A DNA stretch of 64,000 nucleotides from Carallia brachiata (GCA_021464245.1 JADCRB010000098.1:1302001-1366000); one strand, 5' to 3'. Shown: positions 37,301 through 52,362, counted from the stretch's first letter. Made by a program: numbers and translations. The notes: generated by a model not told the origin, from the sequence alone.

Positions 37301-40300
37301 AAAAACCCACAAACCCAATATGTTCTATTTTTGTTCGGCATCAAGAAAACCAGGAGAATAAGTACTTATGCCATGAAAAACTGTACCAAAGAAATGAAAC
37401 TATAGTGGATATGAGAACGTAGGGTGAATCTTCAGCTCCCGTGGCACCTAGTCAGCCTCCACCCATATAAGAGGATTTGATAAATTATTGAAATACATTT
37501 AGGAAACAGAAAAGGGAGTTCGATGTTCCATTAACTTAAAAGGAACATTAAACTTCAAGAATCAATTAATCAAATCAAAGTAGGTATTATTTTTTTGTGT
37601 GCCTTATCTAGTCTCTGAGGCTCTTAAAAGCAATCAAAGCTGCATTATCTAAATTTTTCAGCATTAGGATCCAAATTCTATTACTAAAAAGAACGTTGCT
37701 GCGTGAATTTATACTCCAAAAGTGGGTTTTCTTGGGTTCTAATGACATCGACACTATAACTTTTCAATTTTTTATTACTAATTTTTAAATTATTTTTGAT
37801 ATTCTCTTGTCGATATATCATTTAAAATTTAAAATTTTAGTTTTGCTAAAAGAACATTAGTGATTCAGGTGTCTTATTTTATAATGCACAGATGCAAACA
37901 CTGGACAACATGCTATTCGAAATCTTTTTTTTTTTCATATAAATAAAGATATCGACCCAATTTTTTGCCTTTTCCCAACTTTATTACGTTTAAAGAAATT
38001 AAAAAATATGTCAGCAGAGAGTTTGCAGAGTCCTTTTCTACCAAAAACTTTTTCCACATAATATAATTGAAAAATTCAGAGAGATTGAATCGATAAATAG
38101 AAATTATTATGTGTATATATTGTTTAGACGGACCCATTACAAATAGATTCAATTGTAATGTTTGATTTTTTTTTTTTTTTGGTTAAGTAAATGAGAAAGC
38201 AGAAATTGTTCTCACAATCTCAAAAATATGGCGCACATCAAAAAAGAAAAATCTGTAAATGTATGTTCAGCCTGTCAATGGTCGAGTTTTTTATTTTTTA
38301 TTTTTTATTTTTATTTGGTAAACTAGGTGATAATAATATTTGAATTTTCGGCTTAAAATCCAGTGCTTCGCAGCTCACGTCGCTTTCAAATAGAGCCCAG
38401 AGATCAAGGCCCATTTAGGAGCTAAAGGGCGCACTTCTATTGTCCAGTCAAGAAGTCAATCATCAAAATTGCTTCATCGACAAGTGGGTTCAAGTGAATA
38501 AAAAGTGAATAAAAAAAATGTTACAATAATAATATTATTATAATTGATAAAAATTAATGATTAGAAAGTTGTAAGAAAAAAATAAATAGTAATTTGTGAG
38601 AGAAAAAATAAAAAATAGTTGTTTGGATTGATAGAAAAAAAATAAAAAAATAAATGAGTGGAAAATTTTAAAATTTTCTTTTTTTTTTCTTTTCTCTTGA
38701 AAAAATGCCAAATATGGAAATGACGACAAATTCTTCTTTGTTTTCTTTTATTTATTTATTTCTTTCTTTCTTTTTCCTTTTGGAGAATATAATAACCAAG
38801 AATTATTTTGTTTGCTAGTTTTTTTTTTGTCTCTGTTTCTCCTCAGTTCTTTTTCTTTTTAAAGATATATTATATGAGTATATTTTCCTTTTATCTTGAG
38901 CTTAACGTTATGCTAAGTTGTGATTGCTCCCTTTTGAGTCACGTCCTTTTTCCTCGTCCAAAGAGCAGATTTTTTGGGACTTTTTTTTTTCTTTTGCTGG
39001 TCAATGTGAAGTATTATTTTTTTTGTACTTGTTATTTTTAATTATATTTTTTGTGGATATAAAACGCACATAATTTTATACGTATTATACAAATTTAATT
39101 ATTTATTTTTTATTTTAACTATACAACACTAAAATGTTTCACTCATATTTAAACTTGAGATAATTTAACTCATGTTCTAAATTAGTCAAATTAATTTTCC
39201 ATTTTTTTCTTAATGAAATTGACCATGAATGCAAATGCTTATCTTGACTTTTGGCTTTCAAAATTGACAGTCTTATTACACAGTCAACAAGGAGGACTAT
39301 AACATTTCTATGAACCAGCTTCTACTTTTTACAAATTGCAAAGGATTCTATCAACCAGATTTCGAATAATAACGAGAATTGCTTATTAAAAATGCTCTTA
39401 CTAATCTAATTCTTGCTGTTCAAGTTCCTAGAAATTGATCATTTCTGGCACACGCTATGTGTGTTGAATATAAGGGAGCATTAGTATTTCATTTTTCTTC
39501 CTTTTTTTCTTGGGTTTTTCAAAGAATTCTTCATCAAAGATTCTCCATGAAACATGGTCCAAAATCAAACATACAGAGAAAAGGACCAACTATACATTTT
39601 GAATTGATTGGGAGAGAGGAAGAAAGGGTGTGTGTGACGAACAAGTGAGTGCCAGGTAGCACTACAAAATCAAAGTGAAAGAGAAGGAAAGGTCGCTCTA
39701 TTATCGTGGTGGTGGATCTAAACTCTAAAAATGTTGTCAGTTAAAGGTGACTATGAAAGCAAGACGGAACATATGGTTATGTGTCAGTTTCTTAGTGAGT
39801 AAGAAATGGGCCGAGTATCTCAATGATGGTGCTTCAATTGCCTTTGGACTTTCCAAGCAGCTAACTTTAAACTAACGGTCTGGTAATAATAGTGATACTG
39901 TCAAGTCATCAGTTAGTTTCTAGAACAAAAAAATTACGAGACCGCGCGCAGTCCGACGCACAAAGCAGACGCGCGGCCCCCTTCTTTTAATTGTGCTCCT
40001 ATATTCAGGAGGGCAGCCGCCCACCGTTAAAAAAAAAGAAGAAGAGAAGGGGCCAATGACAGAGCCACCCGGCAGCTCCCCGTTGGCCCCGCACTGCCCT
40101 GTAATCGAGCTCTTTCTAGAATTTTACTAGATCTTTTCACAATTTCTTCAGTAGCTTAGAAGTTTGTACTTTTTGCTTGAGTGATACCAAGAATCGAAGA
40201 GTGCTATTTGCAGTGTCAGTAATTTCAAACTCCTATTGTAAGAATTATGTTAGACTGGTTAATTTGATCGGTTGAATTAAAAATTGATTAAATTTTTTAT

Positions 40301-40774
40301 TTAGTTCGTAGTTGATTTTTAATATAGAATTGAATTGGTCAAAAATCGATTAAAATTGAAAAAAAAAATAGTCTGGCTTAACCATTAAATTTCATAAATT
40401 TTAAGTTGACTTCATAATTTATTTAACTTTTAATCAAGTCCTAAATGTAATGAAAATTTTTAATTTAGTTCTAAATGTATCTAAACTTTCAATTTAATTA
40501 TTAAAATTAAAAAATTAATATCTAATCATTTTTTTTTTGTTTTTGTTAAAAATTTTTGAATTTAACTATTAAAAACACCAAGTTAACAAAAGAAAAAGAA
40601 AAAAACAGCTAGTAATTACACAAAAGATTGATAAGTGAGGCTTTTCAGACAGAAATAAAAGCCATAATGTTCCATTCTTTGAGCGATGTAAATAGTTAAC
40701 TGCTCTCAAGTTTGTTCATGGCATATTCTCAAACATGGGGTATATGTGGTGGAATATTTAAGCTGCAATGGTTC
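34320..40774. other. Long gene-poor spacer
   Basis: No gene is supported. A TTTTTAA-type microsatellite lies at 34922-34956 and T-rich simple repeats at about 38285-38320 and 38680-39010. A GC-richer patch is at 39940-40090. A diverged relative of the 50759-51232 element is at about 40245-40600. Open frames such as 35867-36049 and 39457-39648 lack any recognisable family. Confidence 0.45.
40245..40600. mobile_element. Diverged relative of the 50759-51232 element
   Basis: It shares with the 50-kb element a string of degraded phrases: GACTGGTTAATTTGATCGGTTGAAT at the left side, then repeated TTTTTAATTTAGT and CTTTCAATTTAATTATTAAAATTAAAAAATTAATATCTAATCATT. The CCGGTT dinucleotide-rich parts are decayed, probably by C-to-T change. 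The ends cannot be placed. Confidence 0.4.
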
Positions 40775-40782
40775 AAGAAAAT

Positions 40783-41493
40783 TAGAGGTGGTAAAAGTTG
40801 ACTCGACTTAAATTACCTGATTTAATCTGATTGAAATTTGATTCGACTGGATTTACTTTGATTAAAAAAGTCAATGACCCGTAACTCGAGAAACCCAAAA
40901 CCGAAACAACCCGAAACCGAATAACTCGAAATACGAATGACCCGAAACTTAAATGACCTGAAATCCGAGTAATCCAAAACTTAGAAGGCCCAAAACTCGA
41001 GCAACCCGAACTCATATTTCTAACAATTTATACACCTAATTATAATGTTTTTCTTACTAATTAATTATATATTATATTAACTATAAATATTATTAGGTGG
41101 ATTATATCATTTGATATTTTTAAATAATTAAAATTTAAATTATTCACATTTTGATTAATTGTTTTAAGTACTATGATAAAACTTACAAACATAATTTTTG
41201 TGTCTGGTAAAAAATAAAAAATATTATAATGGATTAACCCGAGACCCGTTTGAACCAAATCTGAAAACTGAAGTAATTCAATCCGAAATAATCTGAAACT
41301 TGAAATATCTGAGATCCCATAAACTCGAGACCTGATGAATCTGAAACCCGATAAATCCAAGACCCAAATGACCTAAGACTCGAAAAACTCGAAACCCGAT
41401 GAATCCGAGACCTGATAAACCCGAAACTCGAATAACTCGAAACCCAAATAATCCAACCCAAAACTAACCCAACCCGCCTATTTGCCACCTCTA
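40783..41493. mobile_element. Nonautonomous hAT-like element, 711 bp, with perfect 8-bp target duplication
   Basis: Terminal inverted repeats are TAGAGGTGGTAAA on the left and the complement of TTTGCCACCTCTA on the right (12 of 13 identical). The direct repeat AAGAAAAT flanks the element at 40775-40782 and 41494-41501. An 8-bp duplication and GAGGTGGCAAA-type ends are hallmarks of the hAT superfamily. The interior is built of degenerate repeats around ACCCGAAACTCGAATAA, about 12 to 16 bases per unit, in two blocks (about 40880-41010 and 41230-41465) separated by AT-rich DNA. It encodes no transposase. Minus-strand open frames here are repeat translations. Confidence 0.85.
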
Positions 41494-42069
41494 AAGAAAA
41501 TCTTACTTAGGGGACTAAATTAAATGAATGGACCAAAGTTAGCTCCCAAATGGTTAAAAATTTTCAGCAAATCTTCTAGATTATGCCAAAAAAAATTTCA
41601 TAATTAAAAGTAAAAGCTAACTTATGATACCACCCGGAGACAACCAGCCGAAAAAAAAAAAAAAAGACACAGATGTTACATTTGATGTGAAAACCTTATG
41701 CTTCGTGAGTAGGCTTTAAGAGCTTTGAGAATAATGAGGGATTAAAAGATCGAATAATGCTATGGGAAAAAATCACACAACTTGCACGTCGTGAATAAAA
41801 AAAAGAAGTGGGGAATATAATACCTTTTTTCCGAGAAAATAAATAAATAAATAAATATGCAGATAAGGGAGGAATAAATTTGCCCATTATATATATATTT
41901 TTTAAAAATAACTCATAAATATATTAAATATCACATTTATAATTATTATCCATTAACATTTTCATTCTAATTTCTCTAAATTTAAAACACAATACCATGG
42001 TCACACAGCATAAATCCTGTTTATTGGGGTCTGCGAACAGCCAGCTGCTCGAACCCATTATATTCCACT

Positions 42070-42086
42070 ATCTATATATAGCCTAT
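42070..42086 (+). promoter_or_regulatory. TATA box of the DUF4408 gene
   Basis: CTATCTATATATAGCC lies about 335 bases before the ATG at 42404 and is followed by a pyrimidine-rich leader. It is a plausible core promoter. Confidence 0.5.
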
Positions 42087-42236
42087 CTATGTACTTCAAC
42101 GTTTCAGGAATAACAGAAGAGCACTTTCTAACCTTCTAATTAAATAGCAAAAGGGAAAACAGAGCTAGCTCACTCTGTTTCCTGTGCTTTCCCACTGTAT
42201 CTCTTCTATTCTCCTACTTCTTTTCTCTCCGTTTCC

Positions 42237-42350
42237 ATGTTCCTAAACAGCAACACAGCTTGGCTATTTAGAATTATCAAGGTAGTCTTTTCTCTGTCAG
42301 GAGAAATGGCTGCTAATGATGCTTTCCTCTACCGATCCTCTTTCGACTGA
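42237..42350 (+). promoter_or_regulatory. 37-codon uORF in the leader of the DUF4408 gene
   Basis: If transcription starts after the TATA box near 42078, the leader contains ATG 42237, which opens a 37-aa frame (MFLNSNTAWLFRIIKVVFSL and on) and ends in TGA at 42348-42350. A second in-frame ATG is at 42306. The frame closes 53 bases before the main start, so reinitiation is possible. Confidence 0.45.
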
Positions 42351-42403
42351 GAACCCAGATTCGATCACTGTTAATTTGTCGTTGTTTGGTTGCCAAAAGT
42401 AAA

Positions 42404-43075
42404 ATGGATTCGTTCAACTTCTACGACATAAAGCTTGAGAAGGCAAATGCACTCAAGAAGCATCGCCAGCTCCAGAAGCTTGCAAACTTGTTTAGGTTGA
42501 TAGAAATATGCCTTGTGGTTGCCTTGATTTCCAGGTTTTCTATTCAGCTTCCAGTTGCTGTCAAGAACTCCAGTGGCTATTTCAAGGATATTGTTATAAG
42601 TCCCCGCTTCTTTTTCGTCCTTGGAAACGTCCTTGTGATCATTCTCTTTGCAAAGTCCGGTCAGTTTTCGGGTCAGGATTCTGGTGGGGATGGTCCAAGA
42701 ACTGATCTTTATCAAGAGTTTGTCGAAAAAAGTCAGGGCACACATAGATATGCAGCTGATTACAGAGAAAAGCAGATCACTTGTGTCAAGTACAGAGTCT
42801 CTGAGGGAACTAATGCTAATTTGCAAATCAAGCATTACAAAAGAAGTCAATCCCAGAAGTTTGAACGGCCCAGTAGTAAGAGGCCTTCCCCGGAACTGAG
42901 GCGGTCAATGACTGAAACCTGCCAGAAAAAGGTTGATTCTGGTGAAGGGTTAGAGAGAGATTCGTATCCAGAGGATAACTTGAGCAACGAGGAGTTCAGG
43001 TGTGCTGTTGAGGCCTTCATTGCAAGGCAGAAGAGGTTTAGAATAGATGAAGAGAACTCTGTGTTTTTAGAGTAA
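42404..43075 (+). CDS. DUF4408/DUF761 membrane-anchored protein, 223 aa
   Basis: This is a single-exon gene. The N-terminus (MDSFNFYDIKLEKANALKKH) leads into two hydrophobic segments at about residues 27-47 and 60-80 (FRLIEICLVVALISRF; FFFVLGNVLVIILF), as in DUF4408 proteins. A long basic hydrophilic middle follows. The C-terminus EDNLSNEEFRCAVEAFIARQ with the following KRF matches the DUF761 motif (cotton-fibre expressed family). The function of the family is unknown; some members are stress- or growth-related. The start is the first ATG after an in-frame open stretch without another Met. Confidence 0.85.
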   Translation: MDSFNFYDIKLEKANALKKHRQLQKLANLFRLIEICLVVALISRFSIQLPVAVKNSSGYFKDIVISPRFFFVLGNVLVIILFAKSGQFSGQDSGGDGPRTDLYQEFVEKSQGTHRYAADYREKQITCVKYRVSEGTNANLQIKHYKRSQSQKFERPSSKRPSPELRRSMTETCQKKVDSGEGLERDSYPEDNLSNEEFRCAVEAFIARQKRFRIDEENSVFLE

Positions 43076-45305
43076 ACTGGAAATAATCAAATTCAGTACT
43101 CTTTTTTTTTTTTTTTTGTCCCTATCCTTTTTTAACGCTATATGGTGTGTGTACATTGCTGGACAATAGATGCAATGTAAATTTACCTGTTGGCTTTGTT
43201 TAGTTGCTCCTTTCTATGTTATCCAACATAATTTTATGTTTGGAGTTTTTTCTGCAATATCAATTGTAGGTCCAGGGAATGCAAATTTTTAACGATTGGA
43301 AATGAGCTATGCAGATGAGGCATTTTTCTGGGGCTTAATTATGTTGCTGGTGGGGATATAGAATATAAATATGTCATAATGGGTGGAATTGTATTCTAAA
43401 TTCTCTTTTGAGAAAAAACGGCTCTAAAATGACTATGGGATCATTTTTCATAATTGAGGCGCATAAAGGTGAAGGATAAAGCAAAAACCTAGCAAAGCAA
43501 CTCTATTTCTGTCTGTTGAGGCCTCCAATGCATGAATGAGTGACCCATCGAGAGTAGCATCTTTGAATCTTTACCTCGGGTACAAAAGCATAAACCAGAA
43601 TTTGGCAAGACACTGGTAAATGGGATAAGACCAATGACCTAGTGTTCCCTCTGGTGCCATCATGGCTATATTCCACTCACAACGTGCTTGCAGATTTTTT
43701 TTTTATCATCAATGGATTTTGCTTATAGATATTATATTCTGCTTTTACGTGCCATGGGACAAAATGTTATACCAGTGGCCCTTTGATGGTGTAAATGTTA
43801 TTTTATTTTAGTTAGAGTTTAAAATATAATTCAACTTTGTCTCACCCAATTCAAACTTCCAACTTAATTAGGTTATTAACACGGTAAAAAGTCTTGTAGG
43901 CTAACCTCTTCTTTATGTAAAGTCATGAGTTAAAGTTTAATATATAATTTATTCTTAAATTTCACTCAACAATTTTGACTTTTGAGTTAATTAGTTTCTT
44001 AACATAAATGTCTTCGGTAATTTATATGTCATTTCCCATTCCAAAATATAAAACTTTAGTGCCTGCAATCTTTTGAGGTATATTAGCTTGAGTTGGCTTC
44101 TCTTTTCTATGTCCACCTGGAGATAATCCATGTGGTGGTTAAAAGAAGTTTGCTTTTTGCCCACAGTAATCTTTAGTTTAGTTTATTCAGTTCCCAAGTA
44201 AAAAGGCCATTATCCATCACTTAGGCTAGTCTTTTTATATTATTTCCATTAATGGGGATTCTAACTTCGGCCATAGCCCAAGCAATCCCCATAAACAAAA
44301 GAAACACACAAAAGCAATATTTGAGAAAAACAGCAATGGTAATTGATCAGTAATATAAAACAGGAAGAGTATCTAAAAAAAAATTATATATATATAACAG
44401 GAAGAGAGTTAAAAATGAACTCCGGGAGGATTTTTCGACACACTGGGAGGAGTCATTATCCCACGTTTGTACCCTGCATCAGAGTTAGGCAGGTGGTTCC
44501 AAAAAGAGAGAAGGGCCTATGTCTCTCTCCCGATCGTCTTGATTACTTGGCAATGAAAATCCACTCGATAATTATCAAGGCTCCGAGATTCGCGCGCCAT
44601 TAAAATAAAAATAAAAAGGCTCGTGTTGGTAAGGGACCAACTCTGATCTTAAATGATCCTATATACTTGGCTGTAGAAGTGATGAGAACTCAGAGGGACG
44701 TTCCCCAATTGCCATCTTGCCGATTTCGTGTTCTGTGTAAGTTGGAAAAAGTAGCAATTAAAAGAGATGGCCAAGGAAAATGTGCTTCCAATACTTGCAA
44801 ACCACAAATCCATGAAGGAGTGGACCAGCATCGTTATGGTGAAGCCAATGCCGCCCCTTAATTTGTTGATTAATTAACATGGTGTGCACATAACGTTTCA
44901 CGGACAGCACACATAGCTAGTTTTCACAGATTAATGTAACTAGGTAATACAGAGTACTGATGCAGTGAGTTATAATTCACCCCAAACAGTACTGGGATGA
45001 ATCACAAATAGAAAGTACTCCATCAGAAAAAGCTCGATAATCCAAAATTAGTCCATTTGGACGCCAGTATGGCTAGCGCATTTGTCGCAATTAAGTGAAC
45101 CTAAGCAACATACCAAAAATAAACCTGTAGTAGATCAAGGTGGCACAGGTATCCTAAATCACCTTAGAACCACCAAGACTGGAACTAAAGATTCTCGCTA
45201 CATGTTGATCTATATCCAAGTACCAGATCTTTATTTCACACTTCGTTACCTTTCTAAACCTCCAACAGCTGCGCCTGAGAAAAAAACAGGGAAATGAAGT
45301 ATTAA

Positions 45306-45352
<47 letters not shown>

Positions 45353-45448
45353 TGTATGCTCTGAGATAGGTGCTCACCTCAAAAATACAGGCATCAATGC
45401 TTAAGAGGAACCATTGACTATGAGTTATAGTTATTCGTCAGGATGGCT
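43076..45448. other. Spacer between the DUF4408 gene and DHFR-TS
   Basis: No gene is supported. It holds the 3' UTR of the DUF4408 gene, an imperfect internal repeat at about 43810-44010, and a (GA)n microsatellite at 45310-45350. Short open frames around 44343-44861 have no recognisable relatives. Confidence 0.45.
45310..45350. repeat. (GA)n microsatellite
   Basis: About 40 uninterrupted bases of AG repeats, just downstream of the DHFR-TS stop codon and possibly within its 3' UTR. Confidence 0.9.
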
Positions 45449-48875
<3,427 letters not shown>

Positions 48876-49010
48876 ACTTGAACTGAAAGCCCAACCAAAG
48901 CTCAAAGGCGATGACCCAAGACGAACACTGCACACCCAGTTTGTTTGGAAGCGCAGCAAAAACTGAAATCGGTAACAGCGATACAAACCACTCTTTGAAT
49001 GATCCTTCAA
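48876..49010 (-). other. AUG-less presequence-like extension in frame with DHFR-TS
   Basis: The 45 codons before the DHFR-TS ATG are open and read like an organelle presequence: Arg- and Ser-rich, one acidic residue, ending SPLSFGWAFSSS just before MAGDSS. The first possible near-cognate codon is TTG at 49010-49008; the nearest upstream in-frame stop is at about 49041-49043. The predicted untranslated exon (about 49316-49500) has no ATG. Some plant DHFR-TS isoforms carry N-terminal extensions. Use of this stretch would need non-AUG initiation or another 5' exon. Confidence 0.35.
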
Positions 49011-49730
49011 ACTAATATAAGAGAGTACTGAAGAACCGCATTACAGAAAAACAACGCCCATATGAAAATGAAACCCAATGCTTATTCTTGAATATCCACA
49101 TTAATTAGCAACCATTTATGTATAAAAAGAATAGTCTTTTTTTTTCCTTTACCCTCTCAAAAAACGAAGCCTTAAAAAAAAAAAAAAAAAAAAGAACCAC
49201 ATTGTCACGCAATCGTTTACTTCAATCAAAAGAACAGGACAAAAAAAAAAAAAAGAATACCAAGAAACAAATAAAAATAATCCAGCAAAAAAGAGGCGAA
49301 ACCAGTTACTCACAGATCTAAGAGCGAATCGCGAAATCTTGGAATTATTATGAAGGAAAATTAGGGTTTATGCAGAAAATGGGGAGTGGAAGGACTGTGA
49401 AATGGAAACGGACAATGACAGTAAAAATTAGGGAAAAGCCGAAAACAAGGAGCTCTGAAAGCCTGAAAATCGCTTTCTTTGAGTTTTCAATCTCTCCGTT
49501 TTTTTTTTTTTTTTGAAGTCTCTTTTTCTTTGCCTTTCACTCTTCACACTTCGCGGTAGGCGAGATGGGGTAAGTAAAAACAAAAGACGAGACGTAGAAA
49601 AATCCGAAAGCACAGTTGACGCGGAGTTCCGCCAAGGCCAAGGTGGAGCGTGTGAATTTAGCCTTGTTGGCACGCGCGTGTGCCCTTTTTACACGTGTGG
49701 GAGCCCTTATGATCCTTATCTAAAATAAGC

Positions 49731-50276
49731 GAGTTAAATACATTTTAATCTCTTATAACTTAGTTGTTTTGTATATTATCACTTATTATTTTAATTTATG
49801 CATTAAATTTTATGATTTTTAATTTTGGTAATTAACTTCCTAAAAATAATTTTTTTAATATATTAACAAAAATTAATCATAATTACATTATTTTATGATA
49901 ACAAGTATTTCATTATATTTCATATAAATGTTAATAATGAATACTGTTATAAAAATTATCTTAAATACCTCTATATTAACATGTACAATATATTAAAAAT
50001 AAAAATAATTATAAAACAAATAATATATAATACAGTTAAAATATACACTAAAATTTAATTTGAAAAATATATGATATATTTTTTTGTAGAGAAAAAAATA
50101 ATATTTATAAAATGATATAATTTTGATCAATTTTTATTAATAGATTTAAAAAATTATTGTTAGGGGTTTAATTATTAAAATTAAAAACTATACAAAGGTA
50201 TAATGTTTAAATTGAAATCACAGAGGAATAACATGTAAAACAACCAAATTATAATTAGTTAAAATGCATTAAATCC
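49731..50276. mobile_element. Long-inverted-repeat MITE, 546 bp, with 9-bp target duplication (Mutator-like?)
   Basis: The left end GAGTTAAATACATTTTAAT pairs with the complement of the right end (GGATTTAATGCATTTTAAC). Similarity between arms continues for well over 150 bases, for example TAGTTGTTTTGTATATTAT with GGTTGTTTTACATGTTAT, and TTTTTAATTTTGGTAATTAA with TTTTTAATTTTAATAATTAA. Flanks are AAAATAAGC (49722-49730) and AAAATAAAC (50277-50285), 8 of 9 identical. Long inverted arms plus a 9-bp duplication fit a Mutator-type MITE. No ORF. It lies about 850 bases upstream of the DHFR-TS ATG. Confidence 0.75.
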
Positions 50277-50285
50277 AAAATAAAC

Positions 50286-50750
50286 AAACAAACTTTAATA
50301 CATAAATAAATTAAAAATAATGTCAACATGTTTTTAATTTTGCATTTGGTTTGTCACCTGTCATCTACCAATGATTTTTTGAGTGTGAAGTTGGGGACTT
50401 AAAAAAAAATTATTAAAAATTTTTAAAACTTTTTGATATAGCCCTCATTTATACGATCTTCGGTTTAGCCAACAGGCTCAACCTCTTAATAATACATAAA
50501 GTATGAAAATTCAAGGTCAAAATTTACAAACTAAACTAGGATTTTACTTTAAGTGAAATACAAATAGGATTAAACAGATAGTCACAAATAAGAACGCCTA
50601 CTTTAGTTTCAACAAAAAAGAGAAAGGATAAGAAATATACGAAAAGGGTTAGTTGCAAGAAAATCCTAGCTTTTATAAACATTCCATAAAAAATTTTGTT
50701 GTTATATTGTAATTACAAATCTGACCTTCTGAAAAATTGGATAACAAGTA
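50286..50750. other. AT-rich spacer between two transposon remnants
   Basis: No gene or defined repeat is recognised here. It is low-complexity AT-rich DNA with occasional A runs. Confidence 0.4.
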
Positions 50751-50758
50751 CGTGGAAC

Positions 50759-51232
50759 CAGTGTAATCAAAACCGGACTGGACTGGCTGATTCGACCGGT
50801 TGGACCGGTGACTGGTCCTAGGTTCGGTCCGATTTAGGCATAAAAAGGGAGAGTTGACCGGACCGGTCAAAATCGGTCAAAACCGATAAAAATCGGTCAA
50901 AAACCAGACCGGTCGGACTGGTTTAGAATTGAACCAAAAATTTATAAATTATAATTTGACCCCCATTGTTTACTTAAATTATAATTTGACCTTTAACTAT
51001 ACTTAAATTTTTAATTTAGTCCAAAACTTAATCAAAATTTTCAATTTAATCCTTAAAACTAAAAAAATGAATATTTAATCATTATTTATAAATATTATTC
51101 TTTTAATTACATTTATAAATATATATATATTATTAAATACCGGTTGAACCACCGGTTTGACCTATTGAACCGGTTGAACCTTGACCTATTAATGTTTCTG
51201 GTTCAATAACCGGTCCGGTTCTGACAACTTTG
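50759..51232. mobile_element. CCGGTT-rich nonautonomous element, 474 bp
   Basis: The termini CAGTGTAATCAAAACCGGAC (left) and the complement of the right end, CAAAGTTGTCAGAACCGGAC, form a 20-bp imperfect inverted repeat. Flanks CGTGGAAC (50751-50758) and CGTGAAAC (51233-51240) are an 8-bp duplication with one mismatch. Both terminal regions are packed with CCGGTT/AACCGG motifs in both orientations. The centre is AT-rich. No ORF. The 8-bp duplication suggests hAT, but the ends are not typical. Confidence 0.65.
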
Positions 51233-51628
51233 CGTGAAACACGTGATTTACGTTTTCAGAGCCAAATGAATGCACCAAAAAAAAAAAAAAGGGAATTCTA
51301 AAGCAATTGAATCCAACCAAAATTGGAGTCAATTTCAATTGAAATTAATCAATATCAAAATATATGGTATTTGGTGCGTTTTTTTGGTTCTAAAGAGTCA
51401 AAAATTGACGTGTAACCCTACTTTTCCATATTTAAAAAAAAAAAAAAACAGATACTCACTTTTTGAGGCCATGCACTTTTCGTTGCTCATTTTGTCTAAT
51501 GAAATATATAAGCATTGAGATTCTATGGCTAGATAAACACATTTATTTTGATAGATTTATTATATATAATTGTTAGAAAAGATATATAAACCCAAAAAGG
51601 TTAAAAGAGAGTATTTAATATTATATAT

Positions 51629-51786
51629 TAGAGTAATATTATAATGTAGATTGGTGATAATAACTAATAAAATTATAATCAATCTGCTGTCAAAAAAAAT
51701 AATAAATCATTAATTCATGTTGTCATTTTAGTGAAATTGAGACAAAAAAATTGTAAAAGAGAGTATGGATATTTAGCATTACTCTA
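51629..51786. mobile_element. Short MITE, 158 bp, ends TAGAGTAAT
   Basis: The left end TAGAGTAATATTATAAT and the complement of the right end, TAGAGTAATGCTAAATAT, share the first nine bases and more inward. This GAGTAATGCTA type of terminus is common among short plant MITEs. The target duplication is not clear because the flanks are AT-repeats. Confidence 0.55.
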
Positions 51787-52212
51787 CATATGATGATAAG
51801 TATTATTTGGTTATTAATAAAATAATTATTTTTATTAATTATATGTAATGAACATTTTTTTTAGAGAAAGAATTATATGAAATGATCATAATAAAACGTA
51901 TTTACAATTTTTTTTTCTTCGATAGCGAGGAAAGGAAGCGTAAATGCAAGAGCAAGCAGATTTAAAATGGGGCCCAGCAAAAAGCTTCTGTCTTGGCCCA
52001 CCAAAAAGCTATGGATTGTGCATGGAAGGCGGGAAAGCGTAGGTTCCCAATTGCAACATGACAAGTCAAACATCTTATTCAAAAACATCTGTTAATCAGA
52101 GAACCAAAGTATCTTGGCCGTCCACGTGTCATAGATCTTACGAGCCTTTAGGCGGTGGTCTAAAAAACTCAAAATAATAGCTTGAGGCCGAAGTAATTAA
52201 GTTAATAATATG

Positions 52213-52330
52213 TAATCTCAGTGGTTAAATGTCGCTGTCTGGAGAATCTGGTTTGATTTTCTCGTGATATATTGCGAATCTTCAAAAGATTGTGATTCGT
52301 ATCTTGCTGAACAAGCAACAATAAAAGAGA
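52213..52330 (+). mobile_element. SINE-like remnant
   Basis: An A-box-like TCTCAGTGGTTAAATGTCGC (about 52215-52234) is followed by a degenerate B-box (GGTTTGATTTTC, 52250-52261). The similarity to tRNA-derived SINEs is weak and the ends are unknown. Confidence 0.3.
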
Positions 52331-52362
52331 CAGCGACTATAATTAGGCAAGAAAAGTTTGTA

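Noticed and set aside
40782..41488. Minus-strand frames giving repeating Ser-Gly-Phe-Arg peptides
   Set aside because: They translate the degenerate repeats of the hAT-like element and are not a repeat protein gene.
44343..44861. Short frames in the DUF4408 to DHFR-TS spacer
   Set aside because: No recognisable domain, low coding character and no consistent splice partners.
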